Source: Amblyomma americanum
Lineage: Eukaryota > Arthropoda > Arachnida > Ixodida > Ixodidae
Assembly: GCF_052857255.1 (NCBI RefSeq)
Contig: NC_135497.1
Coordinates: forward strand, 180,081,478 to 180,145,477
Length of the DNA stretch: 64,000 bases
Direction: 5' to 3'
Shown: piece by piece, positions 1 through 9,911 of the stretch
Layout of the letters: the number at the start of each line of letters is the position of its first letter
Numbering within the stretch: position 1 is the stretch's first letter
Notes under the pieces: model-generated
Seen by the model: only the letters and a program-made list of their open reading frames with translations
The model's database searches: none
Told to the model about the DNA's origin: nothing
Made by a program: the position numbers and the translations under genes

Positions 1-2443
1 TTGTATGCAACAGTACCGAGAAGTGTGAAGGGCTCATAACATGGTAGGCAGGGAGTCTGCACTTGACGATAGATTATGCACTTATGTCACAGAGGATTTA
101 TAATAGGTTAGGGGTAATGAGCATAGATGAACATGGTTCCAGAAGTCTAGGTAGTGACCACAAACGTATCAAGTTGAGTTTCAGAAGAGAAACCAATGTA
201 GGACTGAAGCGAGATGAACAATCAGAGGGGAATTTTTACTCTGAAAACCAATTGGAAGCAGCAGCCAAACAAATTGAGAAAGTAATTTTTGAGGATAATG
301 GAACAGAATGGACTTATACCAAATTAATTCGATTACTTGAGCTAGAGCTAGCTAATGTGCGAGTCAAGCCAAAAAGGAAAAGACGCAAACCCAAGAATTG
401 GTGGGATGAGGAGGTCAAGAAGGCGATCAGGAAGCGTCCAGTGAACACAGATATTCCAAGAAGAGGGGGGGGAGCTGAAGTAGACAGAAAATGGGATACC
501 TTCATAAAGTGTAGAAGGGAAGCATCCTGTTTGATTAATGAGAAGATTAGAAGAAAGGGTGCCAAATGGATGTCAAAAGTAAATAAAAAGAATAGAAAAG
601 CAGCTCAGAAATTCTGGAAACATCTAAATACAATGAGCAATAAAACTAAGCTAGAGCAAAGGTTTGTTGTTACAGATCAGGGTATTCGACTAGAAGGGGA
701 TGAAACAATGAAATACATAGGTACAAGGATGACAGAAAAATTTAAAGTAATGTTGCACATAATTTATCGAAGGAGGTTAGACCGGTTACTGCAATTGCTT
801 CACTTGAGCAAAGAGAGTGGGAAAGGGCAGGGAAGAAGGTTCATAGTGGCATGTCGACAGGACCAGATGGTACTCCGATTATGTTAATAAAGAAGCTAGG
901 ACCAAAATCCAAGCAAGCATTAATAGAGGTAGTGAACAAAATAAATGATAGTGGGTGGCAAAAGCCTACGATGAATGGCGATTAAGTAGAATGAACATGA
1001 TATATAAGGGAAAGGGGGACAAAGTTGACTTAAGCAAGTACCGTCCAATAACAGTGACATCTGTGGTTTACGGGTGGTGATGCAGATTATAAAGGACAGT
1101 AACGGACAGACTGCAGGCTTGGGTGGAGAACGAGGGGGTGCTGGGGAGCTACAAAGAGTTCCGGAAACAAAGGAGGTTGGAGGACAATCTGTTTTCATTG
1201 ACGCAGTGTATAAAGATTGCTGAAAATGAACACAGGGCCCTATGGCTATCATTTCTGGATATTAGGGGAGCGTACGACAACGTTATTCAAGAGGATTTGT
1301 GGGACATACTGGGTGCATTGGATTGGAAGATGGAGTAATTAATCTTTTAAAAGATATGTAAATAAACATGAGTGCTTATAAAATGGAAAAAAATGAATCG
1401 GCCTATAGATACACAGAGGGGGCTTAGGCAAGGATGTCCTCTGTCTCCTTTGTTGTTCATGTTGTACCTGCAAGGGTCAAAGACCAAACTAGAGAGGAGC
1501 AGACTAGGCTTCAACGTTTCTTTTTTCAAGCAAGGAGAATGGATTAAACAGTCATTACCAGGACTAATGTATGCAGAAGATATAGTGCTAATGACTGACA
1601 AGGAAAATTTGCAGAAGTTGATAGACATTTGTGGTTCAGAGGGAGATAGATTAGGTTTCAAGTTTAGTAAGGAAAAAATCTGCAGTCATGATATTTAATG
1701 ATGAGGGAGGCGAGCATAGAATACAGGAGTCCATGCTAGAAGTAATGGATGAGTACAAGTATCTTGGGGTGTGGATAAATAACGGTACTGAGTATCTGAC
1801 TGAACATGAAAAATATGTAATGAATAAAGCTAGTAGGCATGCAGTTGTCATGGAAAATAGGGCACTGTGGAATTACAATAGGTATGAAGTGGTAAGAGGG
1901 ATCTGGAAAAGGGGTGATGGTTCCTAGTCTGACTTTCGGCAATGCGGTCCTGTACATGAGAGCAGATGTTCAAGCAAGGTTAGAAATCAAACAACGTGGC
2001 GTAGGGTGGCTAGCTTTGGCAGCACATGGCAATACTCCTAATCGGGGTACAGGGTGATGTGGGATGGGCATCGTTCGAGAGCAGAGAAGCTAGTAGTGAG
2101 ACAGCATTTGAAGAGCGATTAAGAAAAATTGGGGAAAAGCAGTAGGCTAGGAAAGTTTTGAGATACCTGTACATAAGGAATGTTGACACGAAATGGAGAA
2201 AGTAAACTAGAAAATTGACAAGCAAATATCTGGACAGCAGTAGAGGGGCAAATCAGGAATTATCGGTTCAGGAAAAGGTTAAAGAAACAGAGATAGCTCT
2301 GTGGAAAACAGGGATGCTGATGAAATCGGCACTGGGAACATACAAGATCTTTAAGCAGGAAATTTCCAAAGAAAATATCTATGATAATTATAGGGGAAGC
2401 TCTTTGTTGTTTGAGGCCAGGATGGGAGTTATGCGGACTAAAA
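1..2443 (+). pseudogene. LINE-A ORF2 (CR1/Jockey-like), decayed, 5' part
   Basis: Non-LTR retrotransposon ORF2 broken into several frames. The first piece (63-887) ends an apurinic-type endonuclease (a SDHKRIKLSF block near residue 31) and continues into a basic linker with KNWWDEEVKKAI. Reverse transcriptase follows in pieces: DGTPIMLIKK near 867, KYRPITVTSVVY near 1040, the palm block FLDIRGAYDNV near 1255, RQGCPLSPLLF near 1430, the catalytic box decayed to YAEDIVLM near 1570, then YKYLGVWIN near 1755. Several stops and indels separate the blocks, so it cannot make an enzyme. The start lies off the window. The C-terminal end resumes at 4360, after the inserted element. Family placement is by motif style only. 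Confidence 0.8.
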
Positions 2444-3033
2444 CCCCTGTCACACGGGCACCGCAAAGGCTTTTGAGAATCAGGTCCTTATATCCAAAGG
2501 CGTAAGGAGTGCAACTACAGGGCACAAATGTACCTTTGCAGCTAAGGGCCTTGGAGGCGAAGGCGCTCGTCAGAGACTTTGGAGCACAAGGGCGCGGCCT
2601 TCGAGAACCTGCGATCGCAGTGCCATCCAACGTCAAAAAGTAAAAGCAATAAAAAATATATACAGCCAACAATGTCTGAAGACTTTTTTAAAAATACGAA
2701 AGGTGTGTCTGGCTTTGCTTTTTGTACCGGTGATTATATTTTATGCCCAGATTTCAAGACAGTGAAAGTGTTGCAGCAACACCGAGTGCCTCTGGTGGCC
2801 AAAGGCAATACACAAAACCTGCTGCTGCTGATGAGAGTAGCTGTTGTATTACTTTTAAGGAAGCAATCAGAATTAAAAAAAAATGTCTCAGCTCAACGAA
2901 TGAACAGAATACCCCACTTTAATTTTAAAACACTCACTTCAGCCGCGTTAGCCACCCTACCAGAGGGTTCCTTGCCAGCATTAAATTGAGATCTGGAAAA
3001 AAAAACGCACCGCAAAACAAGGGCAGAGGAAAG

Positions 3034-3087
3034 TATAACGACACAGCGCTGACTTCAACTAGTTGAAGTTAGCGCTGTGTCGTTATA
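3034..3087. repeat. 54-bp palindrome
   Basis: Two 27-base arms meet with no loop between 3060 and 3061 and differ at one paired position. The arm contains ACGACACAGCGCT. The sequence just downstream (3108-3156) ends in ACCAACTAGCCCG, which also ends the foldback at 7686-7739, so the two loci look like members of one dispersed family. Confidence 0.8.
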
Positions 3088-3154
3088 TATTCCTTTGTCC
3101 GTGTCTTAAGGGGCGCTCTGTTTTTTTTCCAAGTATGAACTACCAACTAGCCCG

Positions 3155-3316
3155 TTTCGGGGTCCCTGGTTTTGTGCTAGGTGACGATGCTTGCCGCCCA
3201 CATCTTCCGCGCGCCTGCCTGCAAAGATGAATTATTAAGTGGGCACGTGATATTCCAAGGGCCGACAAGCCGCTGCAAGAGAATTCTACGGTTTGCGAAA
3301 GGCACTTCGACGCAAG
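3155..3316 (+). pseudogene. THAP-domain exon fragment
   Basis: Reading from 3240 gives WARDIPRADKPL and then TVCERHFDARY, matching the THAP zinc-finger pattern (W, IPR, then C-x2-H-F). Upstream, VPGF near 3160 sits where THAP proteins have VPGC, so a zinc ligand appears to be lost, and a TGA interrupts the frame near 3228. The block ends at AAG/GTACGTG (donor at 3317), a good splice donor, so this looks like a former first coding exon. THAP domains bind DNA and occur in P-element transposases and in domesticated host proteins. No second exon is recognisable before 4359. Confidence 0.55.
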
Positions 3317-3424
3317 GTACGTGTTTAAGCTTCTCTCAAAAGTTGAGGTTTTAATAACCCGATGCGACGAACGGGCCATGAGGGTAGCTGTAGTGGAGTG
3401 TTTCGGATTACTTCGGAGGATCTA

Positions 3425-3530
3425 AGGTTTTTTTAACGTGCACTTACATCGCACAGCACACGGGTGCATTTTGCGTTTAACCACCATCGAAATGTGGCCG
3501 GAATGGAACCCAGGCACTCCCTACCGCGGC
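3425..3530 (-). repeat. SINE fragment, tRNA-derived tick family
   Basis: Contains the reverse complement of the SINE central block (TTTAACGTGCACT, CATCGCACAGCACACGGG), as in the better copies at 46503-46740 and 9589-9899. Both ends are truncated and diverged. Confidence 0.7.
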
Positions 3531-4359
3531 GAGCAGTGGCTCGAAGGTTTAAAAACCAGCCTGATACAAAAAAAGCCAAGAGGGTTAAGCCCTGTGTTCT
3601 GTAAAAATGTGTTCAGCAATAACTGAACTATTTGTAATAAACTTGTGTTCAGCCACCATGTTTTGTACTTTATAATATTTTTAATGACTGTACATATTGC
3701 ACCAATCTCTTCCTCCCATTAAAATACTATCACAATCGCAAATATGTCACAAATGAGCTGGCAACATGTTCAAGGTCGTTCCAGCGTGCTGACCTTTCCA
3801 CAGTAATTCCTGTGGCGAACTGTACTTCCAGCAACGCATGAGTGCCCAACCTCGGCAATAGGTGACCGCGTTAAGAGCACTGGAGATGAGCGTTGAAGGT
3901 CAAGCCCCTCGCTATATACGGTCGGTGCTGGCAGTTTCTCACGTGGAATGAGAGTAGTGAAGCACTACATTAAATTATCCTAGCGTCTACATTGCTGAAA
4001 AAAGTAACTTGCCAGCATCTAAAGCATTCAAGCGGATAAAAATAAGCGCGACCAAATCATTTCGCCGGGCCGGAGCCATGAAGACGCCGCGAGAAACGAC
4101 GACGCCCCCGCTGGCAGCGCTGCCGCGCGGCAGAAACAGGTTTCGGGACCAGCACCCAGCATCCGGAAGCCGGTCTTCACACCTCCCCATTCTAGCCACC
4201 CTAGCCGCGTCGAGCACAGCAGCGGGTGCTAAGCCCGAACAACTGTTTCACCTTTGGGCTGCCTTGTAGCTGCGTCGCTGCTCCTTTAAGCTTTCGCTCC
4301 TTTGGTGAAAAAAGGTGCCTTTGCTGGAAAGGCCTTCGAGGAATGCCGTGTGACAGGGG

Positions 4360-4680
4360 GTATTAGACATATAGAGTCAAGTACCATGAGATAGACAGGT
4401 TGTGCATTGTGTGCGAAGAGGAGTAGGAAACACTGAACACATACTTCATACTTTTCTGTAAAGGGCTTCACCCTACAGTGGAAAGCAGCGGGGCTGATTT
4501 ATTCAAAGCATTGTGGTTTGAGGACAGTGAAGGAAAAGTAGATTTTAAGTGGGTAGAAGTATGACCAAGCGAAGGTTATGTGATTGGTGGCTAAAATCAA
4601 GACAAGAGTAAAATTTCTTAAGTCATGGCTAGGTGGCTTGAACCACCGCCCATTTAAAGGGTTCATCCATCGTCGGAATG
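4360..4680 (+). pseudogene. LINE-A ORF2 C-terminus and 3' UTR
   Basis: Resumes LINE-A after the inserted element. Translation near 4410 gives a cysteine-rich stretch (VCEEE, then an FCKGLHP block) and then ALWFEDSEGKVDFKWVEV, in the style of the C-terminal zinc-knuckle tail of this LINE family, followed by a 3' UTR (GGTGGCTTGAACCACCGCCC near 4631) and a short CATC-like tail near 4665. The frame carries stops. The join with position 2443 was not aligned base by base. Confidence 0.6.
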
Positions 4681-5570
4681 GAAACACCCACCTGCGTTGG
4701 GCACAAGACCACAGCCGACAGGGCACGCGCTTGCTCGTGCAAAGCGGCGATCGCGGGGCAGAAGGAAGAAAACAGCGCTGGCGTGCACGCGCGGAGGCAG
4801 CAGCTTTGTACAGCGAGACGAAGAGGCTCGTGCGCATGCGGCGCGAGCAAGGAGCAGAGCCGTGGGCCACGTAAGAGCAGTAACTGCTCCCCGATGGGAG
4901 TCTGCGCCTTGCGCCTCTCGCCCTAGGGCTTACTGCGTACATTGCCCGAGCACGTCCCCGTTCGTTCCATTACAGCCGTACCTGCTTGACAGAAGGTTCG
5001 AGTACAACCGGGAGGCAGGTGGATTCACTCACGGTAAGTCAAGGCAACATCCATGTGCAGTCCAAATCGCGCTTTTATGTTTACCGAGTCCGGCGCCAAC
5101 GTGCGTTCTCTTTCACGCTAAAGGCCTAGCGACGGACAGAGCTAGAAGACGCGTGGCTGTGTGAACGCATTTGTCGTTCGGTTCCAGATTGCAGAATTTG
5201 TCGCTCACTGCTCGAAAGTGATGAAGAGTAGACTCGATAGCGCCCTTTTCTTATTTTCTTTATTAAAAAATTACTATGACGTCAGTACACATCCCGGACA
5301 CTACTGCCATACACACCACAACGCGTTTACTTGATTCCTCTCTGGCACCTCCTGACCAGCTTCTCGCTGTGGCGTATGCGTTGCGTGCACGCCTTGCACG
5401 CAGAGTGCTGGGGTTCGAACTTTAAAATCCGGCGGGTATGTTTTTTTTCCATTTTTAAAGTTTAGGGATTTTTTCCTTAGGTTTTTGAGGCCTTCGCGTC
5501 AATCCTAGGTTCACGGCGACGGCATTTCGACCGAACGAGCTGTGTACTTACATGCTTTGGGTGCAGAAGC
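4681..5570. other. Unclassified interval with one candidate exon
   Basis: GC-rich to about 5200, then more AT-rich. I recognise no gene. A 58-nt block at 4976-5033 lies between an acceptor-like TTCCATTACAG and a consensus donor GTAAGTC and reads PYLLDRRFEYNREAGGFTH without a stop. A GGGGTTCGAAC at about 5409 resembles a tRNA-type B box and may be a decayed SINE head. Confidence 0.3.
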
Positions 5571-5840
5571 ATAATAATAATAATTGGTTTTTGAGGAAAA
5601 GAAATGACACAGTATCTGTCTCATATATCGCTGGACACCTGAACCGCGCCGTAAGGGAAGGAATAAAGGAGGGAGTCAAAGAAGAAAGGAAGAGAGTGGT
5701 GCCGCAGTGGAGGGCTCCGGAATAATTTTGACCACCTGGGGATTTTTAACGTGCACTGACATCGCACAGCACACGGGCGCCTTAGCGTTTTGCCTCCATA
5801 AAAACGCAGCCGCCGCGCTCAGGTTCGAACCCAGGAACTT
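5571..5840 (-). mobile_element. SINE (Ruka-like, type I tail), 5' truncated
   Basis: The minus strand shows the B box (GGGTTCGAACC near 5820), the central block with CGCACAGCACACGGGCGCC in reverse complement, the GGAGCCCTCCACT block and the 3' end leading to a (TTA)n tail at 5571-5586. The A-box head is missing. Body and tail match the full-length copy at 9589-9899 closely. Transcription would be by RNA polymerase III from the tRNA-derived head in intact copies. No duplication was identified. Confidence 0.85.
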
Positions 5841-5852
5841 GTTTATGTTTTT

Positions 5853-6690
5853 TGTGAGGTGCACAACAAATCCTCAGGGGATTTTCGAATGCGGTGCGTC
5901 GACAGCGGAGCACTGCGCGTGCCAGCCCAGCGTTGCGCGTGCCAGCCCAGCGTTGCGCGTGTTCACGTGCGAAAGGTGTGTTCCAGGTGACGACGAAGAG
6001 CGTGGCGAGCACGAGCAGCGGAGTGCTGACGTGTAGAAAACCGAGGTGTGAAGGGTGACAGCGCAGCGGAGGTCGTGGCATTCAAGCGTGGAGGTGGCCG
6101 CCGTCGGACGTTGGTCCGTGATGCCGTGACCTCCATTGGATCACAGACGCAAGCTTCCTGCCTTCTTTTCAAGCGTATACAGGTGGCAGCCGATGGACTG
6201 AGGGGCCGTGCTGCCGAGAGGCTTCCTTGGATAGCCTGCATAAGCCTACGGCGTTTCGGGACGCCGTCGACGGGTCTTGGCTACGCTTTTCCTGTTGCTG
6301 CCAAGTTTCTGGGGCTGCTGACGGAACTCCACCGGCGTCTTCATGTGGTCCCCTCCGCTCCTATTACCAGTCGGCTCTCTCCCGCCGCTTCCTTCGACGC
6401 AACGCCAGCGACGCGTCGCAGTTCATCAACCCGCGTCCGCCCTGTATACAAGGCATCCCCGCTTCACCTGGAGCGCTCAGTATCTGGTGAGCTCTTTCCT
6501 TTAATCTTTAGTGTTGTGCGCGTGTTGAGTGTGAGTTTTTCTTGGTGTCTTCGTGTCGTATTGGCTCTTTTCCTTTAAATTATAAATACGAGTTCGTTTT
6601 GTTTGGTTTGATCTGTTTGTTGTCTTGTTCGAACCTGCACACAATAGCGTTCCCCTTCGGCAGTCGGGGACACGTTACGAATTCGCGACA
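5853..6690 (+). mobile_element. Solo LTR, copy A
   Basis: Starts TGTGAGGTGCACA, ends TCGCGACA, and matches the 842-bp solo LTR at 42632-43473 from end to end (shared landmarks: CCAGCCCAGCGTTG, GGCATCCCCGCTTCACCTGG, TTTCCTTTAAATTATAAATA, TTGTTCGAACCTGCAC). Neither side has coding sequence of an LTR element. Flanking bases (ttttt left, atagg right) do not form a duplication, unlike copy B. The TAAATTATAAATA motif about 120 bp before the end may be the core promoter. A 20-bp unit is duplicated near 5922-5961. Orientation is inferred from the TATA-like motif only. Confidence 0.75.
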
Positions 6691-7590
6691 ATAGGCGTCC
6701 ACGAAATATTTATTTTTGTTTTAGTATTAATTTTTATTTATTTTATAAACGTTCACTCTTCATTTTTAATGACATGCCTATTCATTTTAATAATCTTAAG
6801 GCAACGCATATACTAGGTTCACCTTTGTTCGCCAAGAAGCAACGCGGCTTTGTGGCCTATGGGATATAGCATTGCGATCCTGATGCACGACCGGCCCGGA
6901 TTTATTTTCGGGAGTGTATGGATCAATTTATTGAATTACAGAAACCTTCCCTGAAGCTCCCGAGTGGCTCACAAGAGTGGAGCCTTTAGTGCAGTTAAGA
7001 GAATTTTAACATGCCGAAGCCTTTCAACAGGCAGACATTTTTATTACTGTTTGGTTTTGTGACCTGTAAGCTTTTGTTTTTGTACATTGTGGTCCTCGCC
7101 GAAGTCATGCAATAAAGAAAAAAAGTTTTGTGGCCTGTGGGTTGCACGCTGACCTCGCGATCCGAAAGTCTGAAAATTTTATTTTTGCTTGATATACGGT
7201 GTCGTCATCTTCGATTTTCGGGACCGCTGCTGCTGGTCAATGCGGACGACCGGTTCCGTTGCCAATGAACTGTATAATGCTGTTCTTGTGCGGGGTACGT
7301 GGCATGTTTTCATACTGTGCTTTCTCGTTCACGTGCAGCGTCCCGAGCGCAGGCTTCTGGGCTGTGCCAAGTCGCCTCGACGATGGGCATGGATGATTCG
7401 TTCAAGCTGCCGCTCTCAACCCATCTGATCTGCCACGTCAGCGCTTTGGCTCGCACGTGAGTGAGTAGCCGTCAGACATATGTGAAGCAGTGATGGCGCT
7501 ATGAAGTTTTCCCTCTTGCTTCTCATATGTGCTCACTCCCTCGCAACCTCCTGCTCTCTTACTTCCCATTTATGATGTGGTCGTATGACC
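6691..7590. other. Unclassified interval
   Basis: AT-rich at first (6700-6800), no convincing coding frame. An AATAAAG at about 7111 followed by a short A-run could be the end of an old retroposed transcript, but nothing upstream is recognisable. Confidence 0.3.
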
Positions 7591-7739
7591 GCGTTAACAC
7601 GTTTTGGCGGGCTAGTTGGTTAAGCATCTTGAATAAACAGCGCGCCGTGTCGTTCGCTTTCTTGTCTTTTGTGCTCGTCTTTGTTCGCGCTGTTTATTCA
7701 AGATGCTTAACCAACTAGCCCGCCAAAACGTGTTAACGC
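7591..7739. repeat. Foldback element with 54-bp perfect inverted arms
   Basis: Arms at 7591-7644 and 7686-7739 are perfect reverse complements and enclose a 41-base loop. The arm contains GGCGGGCTAGTTGGT and GAATAAACAGCGCG. The loop and part of the right arm recur as a direct repeat at 7843-7903. Perfect arm identity implies recent formation or gene conversion. Confidence 0.95.
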
Positions 7740-7842
7740 AACTTATTTCTTGTTCTTCGGGTGTTCCTATGGGGTATCTTCTTGACCCGCTTCGTGTTAT
7801 CCCCCTTGTGGCTTCAGCAACATGCAATGCACGTTATTTCCA

Positions 7843-7903
7843 GCGCCGTGTCGTTCGCTTTCTTGTCTTTTGTGCTCGTCTTTGTTCGCGCTGTTTATTC
7901 AAG
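7843..7903. repeat. 61-bp direct repeat of the foldback loop and arm
   Basis: Identical to 7642-7702, 201 bp upstream: starts GCGCCGTGTCGTTCGC and ends TGTTTATTCAAG, after which the copies diverge. This copy has no inverted partner. Confidence 0.9.
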
Positions 7904-8876
7904 TATGATCGCGGACACGGACGCAAACCACGACAATGACGGCAGTGCATAACCCCGGCGTTTTGAAACTGACATCTGCGTTGCAACACAGCATTGCGTT
8001 TGGCCCGTCACAGAGGGCTAACATGGTATTATATGACACTTTTATTTGGGCGTACGCAGTGAGCTAGCGTGCGCAGCGACTCTGCGGGCAACGAATGCGC
8101 CCTGCTCACCAGCTTCGGAATAAATACATGTCGCTGGATCCTTCGACGCGGTAGCTCGCGCAAATGGTAGCGGTTCGCTTTTATTTCGCACACTCTAACC
8201 CACGCGTAGAGGTATAAGCGATAACTAGCCCTTGTTTTTCAGATAATTTGGCGATTTTCAAGCTCTTAGGCCTAACTAAATGCAATTTTTCGCGTAGCAA
8301 CGAAACCTGGCGAAGCAGTTCTCTAGCTTTTAGTCTGTTACATTCTCTTCCATTTGCATAGTTTTCTTCTTGAAACAAAAAAAGGCTCGCAATGTCCCGC
8401 CCTCGTTAACAGTAATTACGGATGAAATTTTATCCAACTCAGTGCTGATGTGCTTTTACGTCTTGTCACTAGAAGGCGCTACTGTTTAAACTGCCTTGAC
8501 AGCGCCGCCGTTCAGGGTGGAGACAACTCCAACGGCGCCGCCATACTGAATCACATGGGATCAGCTGTGCTAGCGTTCGTAACGGCGCCGTTCATGCTCT
8601 CTGTGCGCTTCGGAGCGCTTTGACTTTAATAGTCTTTTGAAGCGAAAAGCTTCACTACGCTAGTCAACACCGCGCTTCGCGCGAGCCGGCGTATGTCGGA
8701 GCACGAGTGACGTCACGCACGACGCAGGTGGCCGCCGCCGACCCCGTCGCCTGTTTCTCTCTCGCTCCCTAGTCACTACTTCTCATGCGCCACTAGTAGC
8801 ACCGAGCTACAGGTGTTCCGCCGTTGCGCCGCGCCTTTCCTCAAAATCCAAATTTAAATTTTCAGTTTCTCTTTAC
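7904..8876. other. Unclassified interval with GCGAAAGC-type repeat
   Basis: No gene recognised. Positions 8638-8700 (AAGCGAAAAGCTTCACTACGC and following bases) resemble 12048-12112 and, in inverted form, the end of the insertion at 49235-49253, so this is probably a short interspersed repeat family. Confidence 0.35.
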
Positions 8877-8996
8877 CCGCCGCGGTGGCTCAGTGGTTAG
8901 GGCGCTCGGCTACTGATCCGGAGTTCCCGGGTTCGAACCCGACCGCGGCGGCTGCATTTCTATGGAGGAAAAACGCTAAGGCGCCCGTGTGCTGTG
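8877..8996 (+). mobile_element. Outer SINE, 5' half (split by LINE-F)
   Basis: Complete tRNA-derived head: CCGCCGCGGTGGCTCAGTGG, then the B box GGGTTCGAACCC, followed by the start of the central block. It stops at GTGTGCTGTG (8996), where LINE-F begins. The SINE resumes at 11564 with the same CGTGTGCTGTG, so 8986-8996 and 11564-11574 are the LINE's target-site duplication. Confidence 0.92.
8986..8996. repeat. 11-bp TSD of LINE-F, left copy
   Basis: CGTGTGCTGTG, repeated exactly at 11564-11574 on the other side of LINE-F. Confidence 0.92.
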
Positions 8997-9576
8997 TAGT
9001 AGTAGTAGTAGAAAACATTTATTCCAAAAAGGTAGGATAGAGAGGCGAAAATACAGATTTTGGGTGGAGTCCTTATTTCAGGACCCCAATGTCCACCGCA
9101 GTTGCTCTTGCTTGGGATATCAGCTTTCTCTGCGTCGCCAAGTCAGAGCTGAGCAGGGCAGACTCCCACTGTTCCTTGGAGTGATGTTTGTCTAGTTCGG
9201 GGGGCTTGGGACCGGAGCAGCCCCATGTTACATGATATGTTGTTGGATTTCCGCCACACCAGGGGCAGATGCTGTCATATCTGTCGGGGAAGATGATGTG
9301 GTACTTGTGTAGGTTAGGAAAGGTGTTCGTCTGTAGTTGTCGCCATTCCCTCGCCTCTGCCGCGGTTAGCTTACGGTGTGGTGGGGGATAGACTTGTTTT
9401 TGTGTTCGGAGGAGGAGGCGCTCGCCGTACGTAGAGGGGAGAGGGGTGAGGTCGGGGAGGTTAGTCGCTCGGTTAGTATATCCTCGAGCTAGACTGTCCG
9501 CGGCCTCGTTTCCCTCGAGCCCCTCGTGCCCAGGAGTCCAAGTGATTTGGTGCTTGCATGTGGAATTTTGAACTTG

Positions 9577-9588
9577 TGGGGTAGTCAG
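9577..9588. repeat. 12-bp TSD of inner SINE, left copy
   Basis: TGGGGTAGTCAG, repeated exactly at 9900-9911. Confidence 0.93.
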
Positions 9589-9899
9589 GCCCCGCCGCGG
9601 TGGCTCAGTGGTTAGGGCGCTCGACTACTGATCCGGAGTTCCCGGGTTCGAACCCGACCGCGGCGGCTGCGTTTTTATGGAGGAAAAACGCTAAGGCGCC
9701 AGTGTGCTGTGCGATGTCAGTGCACGTTGAAGATCCCCAGGTGGTCGAAATTATTCCGGAGCCCTCCACTACGGCACCTCCTTCTTCCTTCCTTCTTTCA
9801 CTCCCTCCCTTATCCCTTCCCTTACGGCGCGGTTCAGGTGTCCAACGATATATGAGACAGATACTGCGCCATTTCCTTTCCCCAAAAACCAATTATTAT
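9589..9899 (+). mobile_element. Full-length SINE (Ruka-like, type I tail) inside LINE-F
   Basis: 311 bp between exact 12-bp duplications. Order: tRNA-like head (GGTGGCTCAGTGGTTAGG, B box GGGTTCGAACCC), central block (CGCTAAGGCGCCAGTGTGCTG, TGTGCGATGTCAGTGCACG), GGAGCCCTCCACTACGGCAC block, pyrimidine-rich stretch, GATATATGAGACAGATACTG block, and a short (ATT)n tail. The head is an internal RNA polymerase III promoter. It lies antisense to LINE-F. This is the reference copy for the other fragments in the window. Confidence 0.95.
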
Positions 9900-9911
9900 T
9901 GGGGTAGTCAG
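9900..9911. repeat. 12-bp TSD of inner SINE, right copy
   Basis: TGGGGTAGTCAG, matching 9577-9588. Confidence 0.93.

Larger units (their letters stand above)
2444..4359. mobile_element. Terminal-inverted-repeat element in LINE-A, possibly P-type
   Basis: About 1.9 kb splitting LINE-A. CCCCTGTCACACGG at 2444-2457 is repeated in inverted form at 4346-4359, exactly where LINE coding stops and resumes. I could not find a clean target-site duplication (left flank gactaaaa, right flank tattagac). Inside are a THAP-like exon (3155-3316), a palindrome (3034-3087) and a SINE scrap (3425-3530). There is no transposase frame, so it would be non-autonomous. THAP domains occur in P-element transposases, which suggests the P superfamily, but that is inference. 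Composite insertions could also give this picture. Confidence 0.5.

Noticed and set aside
6048..6578. 176-codon frame inside solo LTR A
   Set aside because: Not conserved as an open frame in the homologous LTR B and has no motif.
8877..8960. tRNA gene at the SINE head
   Set aside because: A and B boxes are present, but the sequence is the head of a repeat found several times with a SINE body and tail.
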